From contig CAJNOI010000076.1 of assembly GCA_905250115.1 (NCBI GenBank), positions 1 to 64,000 on the forward strand: a DNA stretch of 64,000 bases, given 5' to 3'. This document shows positions 47,897 to 61,300 of the stretch, piece by piece. Each line of letters starts with the position of its first letter. Within the stretch, counting starts at the first letter, position 1. The notes under the pieces were generated by a model, which saw only the letters and a list, made by a program, of their open reading frames with translations, was not told where the DNA came from and did no database searches. The position numbers and the translations under genes were made by a program. This DNA comes from Adineta steineri. Its lineage: Eukaryota; Rotifera; Eurotatoria; Adinetida; Adinetidae.

Positions 47897-49170
47897 TTTT
47901 TCTTTTTGTTTTCAAGAATATCGATCAGATTTTATGATTAATCGTAGTATGATTAACGATAATTTTTATCTTTCAAATAAACATAAATAGAAAATTGAAT
48001 ATGATTCGTGTATTTATACTAACAATATGTGTTTATCATCACAAAACAGCTATTATTTTATATCTCTTCTTACAGAAAGACTGAAAATGACCCCACTTGA
48101 TAATATTACGATTAAATAAACACTAGATGAGAAATAACAATTGTTTGTCATGAACATGTTATCTATATGCTTTTATCTCTATACTTGAAGAAGTAGACAA
48201 GAGAAAACCACTTGTATGTATGAATACGGAATGATATTTTTTAACAATTCAATGACAATATTTTGTTTTCTTTTCGATATATATTTCATAGATGAGATAA
48301 TCAACAGAATCCGATAACAATCAATGTCAATAGTGAATTATTATGTGATTTGTTAATGATGAAAAACATCTGTGAATAATTGTTCGATGAGAAAAACATT
48401 ATTTTTTATTTGACTATAACGATCGGAGAATTATAAATGATACATAAAATAATCATTTGTTTATTGTCTGATCTATTAACTGATATATATATATATATCA
48501 TATAAACAAAACACATAGCAATTACTTATCTATTCGATTCATTTAAAGTTCAGATTGCCGTCAAAAAGTATTTTAACTAAATGTTGATATACAAATCAAT
48601 AAGATATTAACTTTATCTAGGAAATATTCTATCGGAAATTCAGTCAACTTTTAATAATTCGAAAATAGAATAACTATTAAAAATAAATTGATCATAATAT
48701 TTTTTTAAGCGATTAAACATGCCAATATTTTTTTCAATCTATATGACCTTTCTTCATTTGAAAATCCATTTATCTTCTATTTTTCTTTTTCTCATCATTT
48801 TATTCCTTTCGTTCTCCATCCTTTTTTTTTCTTCTCACATAATATCGACAACATCTATCCAATAGGTCGAACACTACCACCATAATAATCATCTCCTGTC
48901 CCTCTCGTCAGTATATGCTTGATTTGTACACATTCATATATATACATATAACTGTTCGACGTTCGATAGAGAGAAAAGTAGACAGGACACACGAGCTACA
49001 TTGACGGAGCGATTTTTAGTTTGCCCTCCTGTTCTGTCTAAGCTAGATATTATACATAGCGAAAAAAAAAAGTGGATATCTCGTAGAATAATCATATCAA
49101 TCATCAATTTTATACAATATAGATGAACGATATATATTTATGTATTGTTGTATATTTTTAGAATATAATA
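47897..49170. other. Intergenic region upstream of Frizzled
   Basis: No gene. A TA palindrome lies at about 48482-48500. A GC-richer, CT-rich block (about 48770-49070) next to the Frizzled start is the likely core promoter/5' UTR. Confidence 0.4.
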
Positions 49171-50925
49171 ATGAATATTCATATCTTTTTATTATTAATC
49201 ACAATTGTTAATAGTCAATCAAATGATTTATTTTCCAATCTAGCTATGGGTGGTTCATCAAGTAGTAATACACTTAATCAATGTGTTGAAATTAGTAATG
49301 CACGACCATGTGCAACAATGCCATGGAATATGACAATTTTTCCCAATCTTCTTGGACATACACGAGCAGAAGGTAAGACAAAAAACTAAATTTTTTAAAT
49401 AATTCCAATTGTTTTTCTTTCTTTTTAATAGAAGCTGATTATGAATTGGCACTTTATGTTCCATTATTTAATATAAATTGTTCCAAATCATTGAAATATT
49501 TTTTATGCAGTGTTTTTACACCAATATGTTCACCATTGCCTACATGTAAGATATATATTTTCTCATTATATTAATTAGTTGAATTTCTATTCATGAAATG
49601 ATTTCATTGTACTTTATTTTTTTGTAGTAAGTGCTGTTAAACCATGTCGAAATTTATGTGAAGAGGCACGTCGTGGTTGTGAATCTATAATGAAACAATT
49701 CGGTTATTCATGGTCAAGTCAACTACGTTGTTCACAATATCCTATTGATCAACCATGTTTCGAAGCACCAAAAGATCCAAATCAACAAATAATATCAGCA
49801 AAATATGATTATGATACTGATTCATCATGTTCATATCAATATCGTATAGCACAAACAGATTTAAAATATAAATTCGATCATGAATCTAATTGTGCAATGC
49901 CATGTAATCGTAGTTTATTTACAAATGATCAAGTACATTTTGTACGTCATTATGTTGGTGTATTAGCAATTCTTTGTCTATTATCAACATTATTTACAAT
50001 AATAACATATTCAATTGATTTATCACGTTTTCGTTATCCTGAAAGACCAATATTATTTTTATCGATATGTTATTTTATACTTGCATGTGCTTATGTTGGC
50101 GGTTTTGTTGATTATTTTTATGGTTCAAATATTGTTTGTAATACAGAAGATTATTCATTTACAGGACAAACAAGATTTCTTATGCAAGGTACACATAATA
50201 AATTATGTGTATTAACATTTTTACTTATTTATTATTTTGGTATGGCATCAATGATATGGTGGGTTATATTAACATTAACATGGTTTTTAGCAGCTGGTTT
50301 AAAATGGGGACATGAAGCAATTGATTCACAATCAGTTTATTTTCATCTTGCATCATGGGGTATACCAGCATGTTTAAGTGTTGTATTAATTAGTAAACGT
50401 TCAATAGATGGAGATTATTTAACAGGTGTTTGTTATACAGGTTTAACTGAACCAAATGTTCAACGTGGTTTTATTCTTATACCTATATGTATATTTTTAT
50501 TCGTTGGTTTATGTTTTCTTTTAAGTGGTTTTATATCTGTATTTAAAATTCGTACAGTTATGAAACATGAAGGAACAAAAACCGATAAACTTGAACGTTT
50601 TATGGTACGAATTGGAACATTTAGTGTTGTTTATATAATTCCACAATTTATATTAATTATATGTTTATTTTATGAACAAAATAATTATTCACATTGGTTA
50701 CAAACATGGAAATATGAAGAAAAATTTTGTTCAAATTCTCTTAATTGTCAATTAAATGATAATAAAAAATATCGACCACGTTTCGAATTATTTATGGTTA
50801 AATATACATGTATGTTAGCTATTGGAATTATTTCATCGGGTTGGGTTTTAAATGGGAAAACAATTGCAACATGGAGAAAATTTTTTTCACGACGACGACG
50901 AAGTTCAGGTTCAGAACTTTTGTAA
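49171..50925 (+). CDS. Frizzled Wnt receptor
   Basis: Seven-pass Wnt receptor of the plasma membrane. Exons 49171-49372, 49432-49545 and 49628-50925 join in phase (G+AA, T+TA) to 537 residues. A signal peptide (MNIHIFLLLITIVNS) precedes the cysteine-rich domain. That domain has the Frizzled pattern (NQCVEI, ATMPWNMT, LYVPLFNINCSK, FLCSVFTPIC, CRNLCEEARRGCESIM). TM1 starts near VGVLAILCLLSTLFTIITY. ICL3 has the conserved FKIRTVMKHEGTKTDKLERF and MVRIGTFSVVYIIPQ. The Dishevelled-binding KTxxxW motif is present (NGKTIATW). The tail after it is very short (about 16 residues, RRRRSSGSELL), with no obvious ExxV-type PDZ ligand. The nearest vertebrate subgroup was not determined. A poly(A) signal AATAAA occurs at 51053-51058. 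Complete and apparently functional. Confidence 0.95.
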
Positions 50926-51360
50926 TATTTATATTCTCTTGTTTTCGTGTAGTACAATGCTCCTCTTTTTCTTTCTCTCTTTTGTCTTTATTCAATTTAT
51001 GTAAATGAAAGTAAAAAAAAATGACTAAATCTATAAATATATATGAAATTTAAATAAATACTTGCAATACAGATTTTATATGTTAACAATAAATTCTTAT
51101 TCTATCTAATCGTCTTTTCTTTTAATTCTATCTGGTCGGATGTTCTGAAATGGCAACATTTTGCCGTAGGATGCTCCCGCATTTCTGTTGTGAATAGCCG
51201 GTCGGAAAGGATTAATAATTATTGAATATATAATTGTCATGAAAGAACTTTTATGTTTTCTCATTTACTAAGACAGAAATAGAAATATTTTTTCCTGTCT
51301 ACATCTTCTTATCTTCTCTGTATAAGCGTTTGAGAAAATAACAAGCTAAGAATAATTAAA
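50926..51360. other. Intergenic region, Frizzled 3' UTR and Ly6 promoter
   Basis: Includes the AATAAA at 51053-51058. A short GC-richer patch is near 51135-51210. No gene seen. Confidence 0.4.
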
Positions 51361-51787
51361 ATGCAAGAATATATATTACAAATATTTTTTGTTGTTTTTC
51401 TAATTAATATTTTCCGTAAGTTAAAAAATTAAATTCTATAATCTAAATAAATACTTTATAAATGTAGTTTATCAACAATTGCATGCTCAACCAACTAGTT
51501 GTGTAACTTGTATGAATTGTCAAGATGTATATGATGGTACAGATAGGAATTCAACATGTTCATTTACTACATCAGATACTGATAGTTGTGAAAAGATTCG
51601 AATACATACATCGGGTCAAGTATTAGTATCAAAAGGGTGTTCGCAAAGTTGTAGAGAACAAACGATTTTAACTGGAACTGTTCGATTTGATATTGCTTGT
51701 TGTAAAACAGATAATTGTAATCAAGGAATAATACTTACTTCTCAATCATTTTTATTGTTTATTTCGTTTATTTTTACGTTTATCTGA
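51361..51787 (+). CDS. Small Ly6/uPAR-like GPI-anchored protein
   Basis: Two exons (51361-51415, 51468-51787; C + TT = Leu) give 124 residues. The signal peptide is MQEYILQIFFVVFLINIF. The mature region is cysteine-rich with the three-finger layout: SCVTCMNCQDVYDG at the start, TCSF, DSCEKI, KGCSQSC and the closing family signature CCKTDNCN. A hydrophobic tail (SFLLFISFIFTFI) follows directly, as expected for a GPI-attachment signal. Ly6 proteins sit on the outer membrane face and modulate receptors, channels or adhesion; the partner here is unknown. AATAAA at 51828-51833. It lies downstream of Frizzled on the same strand, but a link is not implied. Confidence 0.8.
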
Positions 51788-53086
51788 TATGATTTCTTTT
51801 CTGTCTTTTATTTGAACATTTGAAGACAATAAAAATAAAAAAGTTCTTCGCTGGTGAAAATTTCTTCAGTGCTTTATGAAATAAAATTCAAATATCTACA
51901 ATGATAATACAGTATTTTATTTATTCAAACAACAGTTCAATCATTTCTATTACATATAGAATTACATTACTCAATAATTTATTTCTGTTACATATAAAAT
52001 TACACCTCTTAATAATTTATTTATATATGGAGGTGCTAAAAAGTGTAAAAAGATTTCTCTCTTGGATTTTTCTTTCAAAAGTTATGACGATTTTTCTGAG
52101 TTTTCAAGCTATTCTTATGCTTATACTGAGAAGATTAAACTATGAAATTTTGCCCATATATAGATCCAATGGCTTTTAGAGTATCCCGAAAGTTTCAGCT
52201 AAAAAGAAAGTTCCTTACTCGAGATATTGATTTTTTCGAATAGATTATAAAAGCTAAGTTCACTTAAATAATCAATGTCTCGAGAAGGGAACATTCTTTT
52301 TCTCTGAAACTATCAGAATATTCTAATATTCTCGGTAAACACATATGGATAGCCTGAAAATTCAGAAAAATCATCATAAATTCTGAAGGAAGAACCATGA
52401 GGAGAAATCCTTTTAGGCTTTTTAGTACATCTATGTACCCGATTGAATGAGTTCTAAACAAATCGGAACGGAAAGTAACATCTCAGGTGGCTTCCACATA
52501 TGCCGAGCAGTGCTAACAAACCTTGTATGTTTAGAAGTCTATATCATTTGCAAGATCGCATGATTCAGCAATGACAATATTATCTCGTTTCTGTCAGTCA
52601 TTCATTCATAGGAAAATCCAGTTTATATAACAATTATAAAAGAAGCGTGGTTTATAAGTTCAAAATTCATAATTTTCGTAAACGAATCATATCTCCTACT
52701 TTACCATCGGTAATGTCATTATTACGTATACCTAATCAAATAATACATATTTTTATCAAAAACAATATAGTAAAACATTCGTGTTTATATTTGTCTGTTC
52801 CAGTTTAAATAAGAATAAAAAAGAAAAAAGTATGTATTAAACATATATTTATTTTCTGATCAGTGAAAGAGTTATTACATATATCATGTAAAATGTACAA
52901 AAAGAAAAACAAACGAAACAAAACTGAAAATACATCAAATATCAAGAATAACAGAAACAGTGTTTTTTCCATGTAAATAAATAGTTGCCAAGAAAACCAA
53001 CGGAATAAGAAATAAAATAAAAACCGATTTTATAAATAAATACATCTATGTTAACTAATCTAAAGTTCTATCACAGAATGTATATT
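51788..53086. other. Intergenic region containing a foldback element
   Basis: Contains the inverted-repeat element listed at 52023-52438. The remainder (52440-53086) is AT-rich without supported genes and includes the 3' UTR of the PNUTS-like gene. Confidence 0.4.
52023..52438. mobile_element. Foldback (large imperfect inverted-repeat) element
   Basis: The left arm (about 52023-52231) is the imperfect reverse complement of the right arm (about 52270-52438). Matching blocks: CTAAAAAG with CTTTTTAG; GATTTTTCTGAGTTTTCA with its mirror near 52350-52370; GTTTCAG; CTCGAGA at 52218 and 52279. A 30-40 bp length difference in the middle suggests age. No transposase and no clear target duplication. 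Most likely a MITE or foldback element. Confidence 0.6.
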
Positions 53087-56000
53087 TCATGAAAATATAT
53101 TTCGATTATTATTATTATTATTATTATTATTGTTGTTGTTATTATTATTATTATTATTATTTCGATTTTGATAATAATCGCGACGAGTATTATTATTATT
53201 ATGTAATCCTCCTCGTCTATAATTATGTCCTCTATGATGTTCACGAAAATTCTTTATTGGCTGTTCATTATTATTATTATCAAATCTTGATGGCATTCTT
53301 TGATTTGAATTAGAAGCAAAACGAAATGTTGGCGGTGGCATCGATGAATTATTATTCATATTTGATGTCGGTGATGATGATGATGATTGAATATTAAATG
53401 TAGTCGATGGTAAATGAAGCATTGAATTATCTAGATAATTAATAAAAATAATGTTTTTGTTTTTATTGATAATTAAGAAAAAACGAAAATAGAATACTTA
53501 CTGAAACTTGTTGGTGGTGGTAAACCAAACGAAAGAGCATTTACTAATATTTGATTAAGAGAAATTGTTGGAGGTGGTGGTAAAGTAAAATTGAGCGGAA
53601 GATTTAATACATTATTACCCACTTGATTTGTTGTATCATTTCCATTCGATCGTGTAACATTGAGTAAAGCAGAAAGTAAATTTGATGCTGTAGTAACATT
53701 CGACGATACTGATGGTAAAGTTGGATTAGTTGACGGTAGAGTAGTTGGTAAATTCATTGATGTATTTATTATTGTTGATGACGGATTATTTGCAGTTGCT
53801 GACATTGAATTTCCCTTTGCTTGTGCAAGAATTTGAGCAACTTCAGGATATATAATATTATCAAATGATAATGATGAAAGACTTGGAGTAACTGCTGTTG
53901 ATACTGGATTTGTTGAAGCTATAGATACATTTGTTGAATTTGAATTATTAGTAGCATGATTATTATTTATAGGTAGTACTTGATTCAATATGGACGAGGA
54001 TGTATCCTAAAAACAAACATAATTAATATTTAGAATAGAAAAATATGAATTTAACAATAATCTCCAATGAAATAAAACGCAGAACTAATTGGAATATGTC
54101 ATCTTCATTTCTATAAAGACTTTCTTTAAATAAAAATTATACAAAACAATCTCATAGCATCTCAATATAGATATACTATCGTAGCTACATCTTAAAATAG
54201 TTATATTTTATGATCACTGATTAAAAATCAAAAACCTGATCATCGCTTAGATTTCGTTAATTATATATAGTATTAGTAATTAACAACGTCAACATAGATG
54301 TCTATAATAATTAATAAATCATAATTATTATATAACGATTAACGTTCAAATACCAATAGCTAAATTGTTCAGCGATGTTCATACTTTTGATATTTATCTG
54401 AGTGTGCGCGTATAAAATGATTATTATGACTAGTAGATAAACGTTTCAATGCATTGAAACAAATATGATGCATAGCATAAACTACAAGCCGATAACAAAT
54501 GCTTCTTTCTGTTCAATGTGTGACATCGAATCAATTTGCGAACTGTGTTTTCTTTTTTTATATTCACATTCCAATGAACAAAGATAGTTTTTCTAGTTTT
54601 AATTATTTCATTTAATATATTTGTCCATATTTTATTATTATGATTATTATTGTTATTATTTATTTTTATTCTTACATCTTCAAGTGGAATTGATTTTGGT
54701 GTAGTTCGTTCAATAGTAGTAGTAGTACTAGTTCCAAGAAGATCACCATCGGGTTCACTTGGACTATCAGGTAAATATGAACGTATAAAAAGAGCCTGTA
54801 GAACACCTTTTTCACGTTCATCTTGTGCAAGACGTTCCTGTGATTTAACTATTGGATTTGTTATTGTATCAGGCAATAAAATACGTATTAAAGGCGGTAA
54901 TGGAAGTAAATTTTGTTTATCATCATCAAATGAATTAACATCTTGTAAACCCCGTCGTTTACGAAGATCACGTTCCAATAATTTTTCAAGTTGTGCTATA
55001 GACATATTTGTCGCACATTGACGTGCAAATGCATGCATATCTGCTATTTCTGAATCATCTATTTCAAAAAATGATGTCTGAACAAGGGCTTTATTATTTT
55101 CATCAGCCCAAACTACTTTTTTTTTTTATTATTTTTTTTACTCCTGGTTCACTCAAATTACTTTTTATAACTAAATCTAGAAAAAGAAAACAAAAATAAT
55201 ATTTTTGAAGAAAATATATGAAATATGATAATACCTTTACTGATATCCTCTGTTTTCGGACTAACTATGGGTTGATTATTCGATATGAATTGTGAATCGT
55301 CGAACATCGATGTTGGTGGTGGCGAATTCTAAAATTTTTCAATTAATTATAAAAGTCTCATACATATATTTATTCTTACTTTGATATTTTTCACAGTATT
55401 TATTCGCATATCAATATCAGCTGAAGAATTTTGTATAGGATCATTTGATTTCAACCGTTTATGTTCTTTATATTGACTTAAAGAAAATTTTCGTTTTCCT
55501 TGTTGAGAATTTAAATCTTCACTTGGTGGCGAAGAAGAGTTCATTTTTGTTGTAGATATACTATCATTCGTTTCCATTTTAACTGTTGTTGTTGGAGATA
55601 ATTGACTCTGATCTGATAATGAAAGACTATTATTTTGCCTGAAAATAAAAAGCAAATGAATATAGATATAGAATAGTGTATGAAATATATTGATCGACAA
55701 AGTCCGCGATTAACAGAAGAGAAAAAGAATCATATATTCATCTTGAAGATTCAACGAATAAATATTTAATTTTTTATTAATATAATTTTATTCGATTTAA
55801 AAACAAATCACAAGAAAAGAAACGAATGTGTTTTTATCTAATAAAAACCTACCTTGAATTCAAGTCATGTTGACATTTAATATAAAATATACTATTCATT
55901 ATCAAATTTCTACACTCTTGAAAATTATCTGCACAATACCAAAGAAAGACACACATTTAAAGATCATTACAAAAAACTTCAAAAAAAAAATTTTTATAAA

Positions 56001-56276
56001 AAAAACGGACTTTATCGATCGATATTTGAATAATTGCTTTTGAAAAACCTACCTTTCCACTTTAGGTATACGAAATTTTGGTACAATTCGTATAGAATGA
56101 TTAACTATTTCATTTGTTGATTGTTGTGGAGTTGACATACGATGCTCTGAAGATTTTCTTGTCAATGCTGAAAATATATGTTCTTGAGTTTTTTGTTTAT
56201 TTTTCTCTAAACTACTACTACTATTATGATTTGTTGTTGTTATTGATACTGCTGTCATAGTAGCTGGTACACTCAT
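53087..56276 (-). CDS. PNUTS (PPP1R10)-like PP1 regulatory protein, one-base frameshift in exon 4
   Basis: Six exons (56276-56053, 55638-55380, 55328-55235, 55176-54676, 54006-53502, 53430-53087). The other exons join in frame, but exon 4 is one base too long. It enters as EPGVKKIIKKK and reaches TGA soon after an 11-A run (55117-55127). Ignoring one A restores frame and gives 641 residues. The restored text carries a PP1-docking RVxF-type site (KKVVWADE) followed by TSFFEIDDSE, the same order as in PNUTS, which targets PP1 to chromatin and transcribing polymerase. Other parts: Ser/Thr-rich N-terminus, SMNLPTTLPSTNP and LPPPPTISLNQ stretches, and an RG/His-rich tail (REHHRGHNYRRGG) with a long polyasparagine run. 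The TFIIS-like N-terminal domain and C-terminal CCCH finger of human PNUTS were not seen. The 669-bp intron 4 is long. Confidence 0.6.
53100..53160. repeat. AAT/AAC trinucleotide repeat encoding polyasparagine
   Basis: On the plus strand the repeat is ATT/GTT; read on the minus strand it encodes about 20 consecutive Asn near the C-terminus of the PNUTS-like protein. Expected to be length-polymorphic. Confidence 0.85.
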
Positions 56277-57975
56277 TTTCCCTATTATTTCAAATAAATG
56301 TACTGTTTTTTTTTCTTTCTATCTAGTTTGAAGAAAATATAGATAGTTCGTTCGGTCCGATTCAATCGTCGATATATCACTCGATGTCAATAAATATCGT
56401 CGGATGAGAGAATAAATCGATCTATAAAAATAAAATATAATAAATATAAAGAATATAAATTTAAAATAATACATACGAATAGAATTTTATAAATATTTAA
56501 AAGTAGAATTCGATGCGTTTGATCGATTAAATAATCAGTAATTTTATAAATATCTAGAAAAGATACAGACATATATATATTAATAAATGGCGTTTGAAAA
56601 ATAACGATCAAATAATTAGTTAGAGAAAAACTTATTTCATAGAAACAGTCTCATTATATGCCAGCATCACTAAGGTCAATCTCTCTCTTTTTTTTCTAAT
56701 ATGAATATCAAGAACATGACATCTTTTTTTTCGCTCTACTTTACTTCATTTATAGCTCATCAGTATTTTAAAATTAAATTAGGTAATAAAGTAATAGAAA
56801 AATAAACATTTTTCATCCAAAATTTACAATATGAAACAACCACTTGAATTAAATTCGATGATCATCTAATATAGTTAAATCTGCTTTTATTACATAGTTT
56901 CATTTAATATTTGTAATACACTCGATCAACACGTTTTTTGTGAGTAATATATATCATAAATTGCGAACATATGTAATAAATCATCAAACAGTACGCGACC
57001 ATTAGTTTTTTGCATCATCAACTCTGTATATATAGATTTATATAATATAAGATGCTGAAAAAATATATTTTGAATTGAGAATATAAAAACGAATTATTTC
57101 ATCTACTATATTTGGAAATAATATTATAAACACTTTACAAATTGTATGATTATAATGAAGAATGATATAACAAAGAGGTAGTGTAGAGTATAGAATGAAA
57201 AAATATCGTTAAATAACAAGTATTCTTACTCTTTTAGTTGTCGTCGACAACGAGCAATGAGAAAAGAAGAAGAAAAAAAAGGGAGAATAAAAAAAATAAG
57301 AGTAGGAGTTGTTTGCGCTTACTCGCTTAAGCGGACGAAAGAGTAAAGAGAAAAAAATCAACCACTTCGCTTTTTGTTACTATTTGTTGGCTTTTTTACC
57401 GTAAAAAAATACATAAACGAAAAGGTTGTCTATGTTCCTTTTCTTTTACGTTCTATCATATAAAGAAAAAAAACGAGTAATCTATATTCGACATCATCAT
57501 GCAATGACGTACAACCTTCAAGTTTTCTTTCAGCATGACAACTATAAGACCAATATGGACTCTGCGAATAAAATAAGAAACTTTCTCATAATATGTTTAG
57601 ATATGCACGAACAGATTTTTCTCTATTCTTCATAATAGAATAGGAAAACTAGATTAGTATAATAATTATGATATTTACACAATAACTGAAGAAAACATGT
57701 TAGAATCATCATGCTTCCTCATATGTAAATCATAAAGATTCTGTAACATAAATAAAGTGTCACAAAACATTTACTTGTACAAAATACTAATATAGATCGA
57801 AGACCTTCATATGTAAGGCAAAAAAAAAGAAAGATTTGATCAAATATCAATCTTCATATTTACGATCTGATATATCTTTCCAAGAAATTGATCATATCAT
57901 TATGGGAAAACCATATGAAATCTTTTCACAAGAAAAATACAAGATATTAAACCATTCATTTAGCATATAAATATT
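56277..57975. other. Intergenic region upstream of the PNUTS-like gene
   Basis: No gene supported. A CT/GC-richer block near 57240-57370 could be a promoter. Small open frames (56387-56611, 57426-57635) are not convincing. Confidence 0.4.
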
Positions 57976-58323
57976 CTATTTAACAAGATATCTACTAAGA
58001 TGTTTTCGAATATATGGTGGTTGCCATGAAATGGGTATTTCCATAATATGATTTTTTCGAAAAGTAGTTATCTTATCTGTAGGTAAACCAATAGCATCTT
58101 GAAATCGATATGTATCTAATGTTTTACCCCAAAAAGTACCATCTTTACATTTAATTATTTCAAAATATAATGCTTCCCATGACGATGATTTTGATGATTC
58201 ATTTGCTATAACACAACGTACAATACAACCGGGTTGAAGTATATCAAGCGCATATTTGGAAATTGGTTGTCCATTCCAATCGTGTAAGTATCTTGCTTCT
58301 TGTGGAAAAAGTACCCGTGGCAT
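57976..58323 (-). CDS. Small single-exon protein, possibly a DUF2314-like SH3-type fold
   Basis: 115 residues, intronless, starting MPRVLFPQEARYLHDW. The core pattern is a hydrophobic strand (GCIVRCVI), then an E-x-x-YF-E-I-I turn (WEALYFEIIKCKDG), FWGKTLDTY, then GLPTDKITTFRKNHIMEIPI. This is reminiscent of small beta-barrel proteins such as bacterial DUF2314/immunity-type domains (E..W..I, G.L, GD.V.F..NHI). It has no signal peptide or membrane segment. Codon use matches the neighbours, and the frame is uninterrupted in stop-rich AT DNA, which supports a real gene. A bacterial origin is possible but unproven, and the family suggestion is weak. Confidence 0.55.
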   Translation of the reverse strand: MPRVLFPQEARYLHDWNGQPISKYALDILQPGCIVRCVIANESSKSSSWEALYFEIIKCKDGTFWGKTLDTYRFQDAIGLPTDKITTFRKNHIMEIPISWQPPYIRKHLSRYLVK

Positions 58324-61300
58324 TTGATCTAATGTATGACTTCAATATGTGATGAAAATACATGTATATATACATATGACGTAACAAAAAAAGGGAATGA
58401 TGAAATTTTTTTCATGAGTCATATTATTTGTGTGTTTTATCATTGGCTAAATAATTATCCTAGGAATTTTCTTTCTGCATTATGAGAAAAAAAAGAAATA
58501 AGAAAAAGAAAATTATAAAATTAAAATATATCCTTGAATTAAGTCCTATAAAATATAACAATTTCTATTCATAAAACATTTTCCAATAAAAAATCCATTC
58601 ATTTGAATTTGTATAATTTGGTGGAATGCTTCGTAGTTGAAGTTGAAATAATATCTACAATAAAAGAATCTATTAAAATCATATTTATCATGATTCTAAA
58701 TCTATTTATATTTGAATAATAACTTAATCCTAGCAAAAAAATATCTAATATACTACAAAGATGATAATAATAGCTTTAGGGGTAGCTGATTTTCAAAGTT
58801 TAGAGTTCCTTCTTTAAGCTATCATTAGTATTACGGCTAATCTCCCAATCATAAAAAAATATACAGATTTTTTCAATACATTCTAAGCTATTGGGATATG
58901 ATTATATCGTAAGAAATTTTAATATCGTTTTATCTTATACGGCTAATTCAACGCTTACAGGAAAGCTTTGCTCTGTATTATAAATTATTTGTATTGCAAA
59001 AAAAATAATAACACTAAATATATCAGAAAAGTTTATGTTTATTTTCCAAAGCTGAAATATGTAAATTATATTCTCATTAAAAACCTTCGCTTAACTAATC
59101 TAGAATTTCGTAGGTTATTAAATATTTCTATCAACTTAATATATCTAAAAGCTTTTAAAATTTCATAATAAATAATAATCTTCAAGAATTAAAACACTTC
59201 AATTTTTCATTCATAAGAGATTTATCTAAGAAATCCTTTTATATAATACATACATAAATCTTTTCTCATTATTATTATTATTATTTAAAAATAGAAATTC
59301 TAATCCTTCAAGATTTTATAAGAAGAAAAAAAGAAACTAAATAAATAAATCCATCTACATCTAAACAAAAAAGAATAAACTAAGATTATATTATAAACGC
59401 CATTTTGTTATAAGAGGACATATTATTTATTTATCATACCAAAGTCAACATATTTCAAATATATATTTTGTATTTAAAAAAGAAATATTATTTTTTGTTA
59501 ATTCTTTATTTGAGTCAAAATGTACATTTCTTTTTTTAAATACAATGTGCATAGGAATGTTACATAGTTTGATGAATCATAGTGCATTTTATAATGGTTA
59601 TTTATAACCAATCATATTATTGGAGATAATTTATTTTATTATTACGTTTCTTTCTTTTCTCTTCGTATATTTGTCAAAAAAAAAAGAACATTGTTTTGTA
59701 TTTGTCTATGTCTTTTATTAGACAAAAAAAAACGAGAAAAAAAGCTGAAATTTTGTTTTTTTTTCTCGATAATATATGTTAATTTGTTTTGTAGCAAACA
59801 TACTTCATTCTTTTTCTGTTTGTCATTATATACTTTTATTTGATTTCACACTCTAGAGTGGTTTAATTTATCGATCAATTGATGTGAAAAATACACTTTT
59901 TTTTTTCTTTCATTCTAATTTCTTGTTCGTTCGTTCGTTCGCTCGTTCGTTCTAGGTAGTGTTAATTGCTATATGTTGTTGATGATGAAGCTGATTTGTT
60001 ATCGCTTTTTTTTTACTACACTCTCCATCTCGCTATCTTTATCATCATTAGTCGTTCTTAATAATAAGTATATGAATGTATAGATATGCATACTAAGGCA
60101 TGAAATGATTCTTTTCTCTAGTCAACTATTACTCTACAGTTGATGTCATGAATGTGTAAATGCTTTTCAACGACTTCTTTTCTTTTTTTTCTCCCCTCCC
60201 TTCATCTCTTACTGGGAATTATTTGCATGCTTATATTACACGCTTTATATTCTTCGTCAATTCTATCAGCGATTGGTCTCACCTTCATTATTCTTTTTTT
60301 TTCTCCTTCTTATTTATTTCTTTGTCTACAGTCACAGTCTTTTCTTGTCGTCTGCATCATGTTAACTGATTAGCACTTCTCTTTCCGAAGAAGAATGCAT
60401 TCTGGCGTGTGTCACCAGACGACAGCGATGATGATGAGGAATACAGACTGAGAAGAAACACAACCACTCTTCACTTATGTCAACAATACAATGAAGCCAT
60501 AACATACATACATGCATATATATATATATATGTATGTATGTATATATATATACACATTTAATCTCATTATCTTTCACATCATCAATTCTTTCTCCCTTTC
60601 ATACATCTATATATATAATCACGATTGTATTGCACATGAGATTTTTACCGATATGAGTATGACAAATGTGTGTCGCCGAGCAAATACTTACAGGTCGATA
60701 ATAAGACTGTTCATATTTCAGTAATAGTAATAACTGCAATTTGTTTACTCTGTCATGAATATGAATGTCTCTATACGATATGCGTATGTAAGTACCAATG
60801 AATGATCGATGCGATGAAAGTGACACTTGAGAAGTTCACAAGCTGACTGACTTGATTAAATGAAAACATAGTAACGAACATATATATATATATATATACA
60901 TACACTCAAATACATATTAGAGATAGACAGTATAAGAGAATAAGAGGAAAAGAATAGCTTCGGACATCTATAAATGATGACAATTGGTTGTATTGTTAAT
61001 ATATATATATATAGAAGATGAATATGTATTAAGCAAACAATAATGAGAAAGAAGAAAAAAGTTGAACATGCTATTCAATCGGGTTAACATTTCATTTTTT
61101 TTCTTCATATACACATACACACCATCTCATCATCTTCTTTTGCATGCACGCATGATTCCATTTGTCTTTGACAGTAATAGAGCGAAGAATGAGATGAGAA
61201 AGCAGTCGCGCGCGTATATATGTGGTTTCATTCACTTTCATTGCTAGTTGAAGATTCGCACTACTACATCATTTAACTCGTTTTCTTCTTCTATTGTCAA

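Noticed and set aside
53089-53313. Plus frame rich in Tyr
   Set aside because: Antisense reading of the polyasparagine repeat in the PNUTS-like gene.
54650-55021. 123-codon plus frame
   Set aside because: Antisense to exon 4 of the PNUTS-like gene; low-complexity Arg/Ser product.
60506-60545. Palindromic CATACATA/TA/TATGTATG tract as a possible origin or attachment site
   Set aside because: Simple-sequence dinucleotide/tetranucleotide repeat; palindromy follows from composition.
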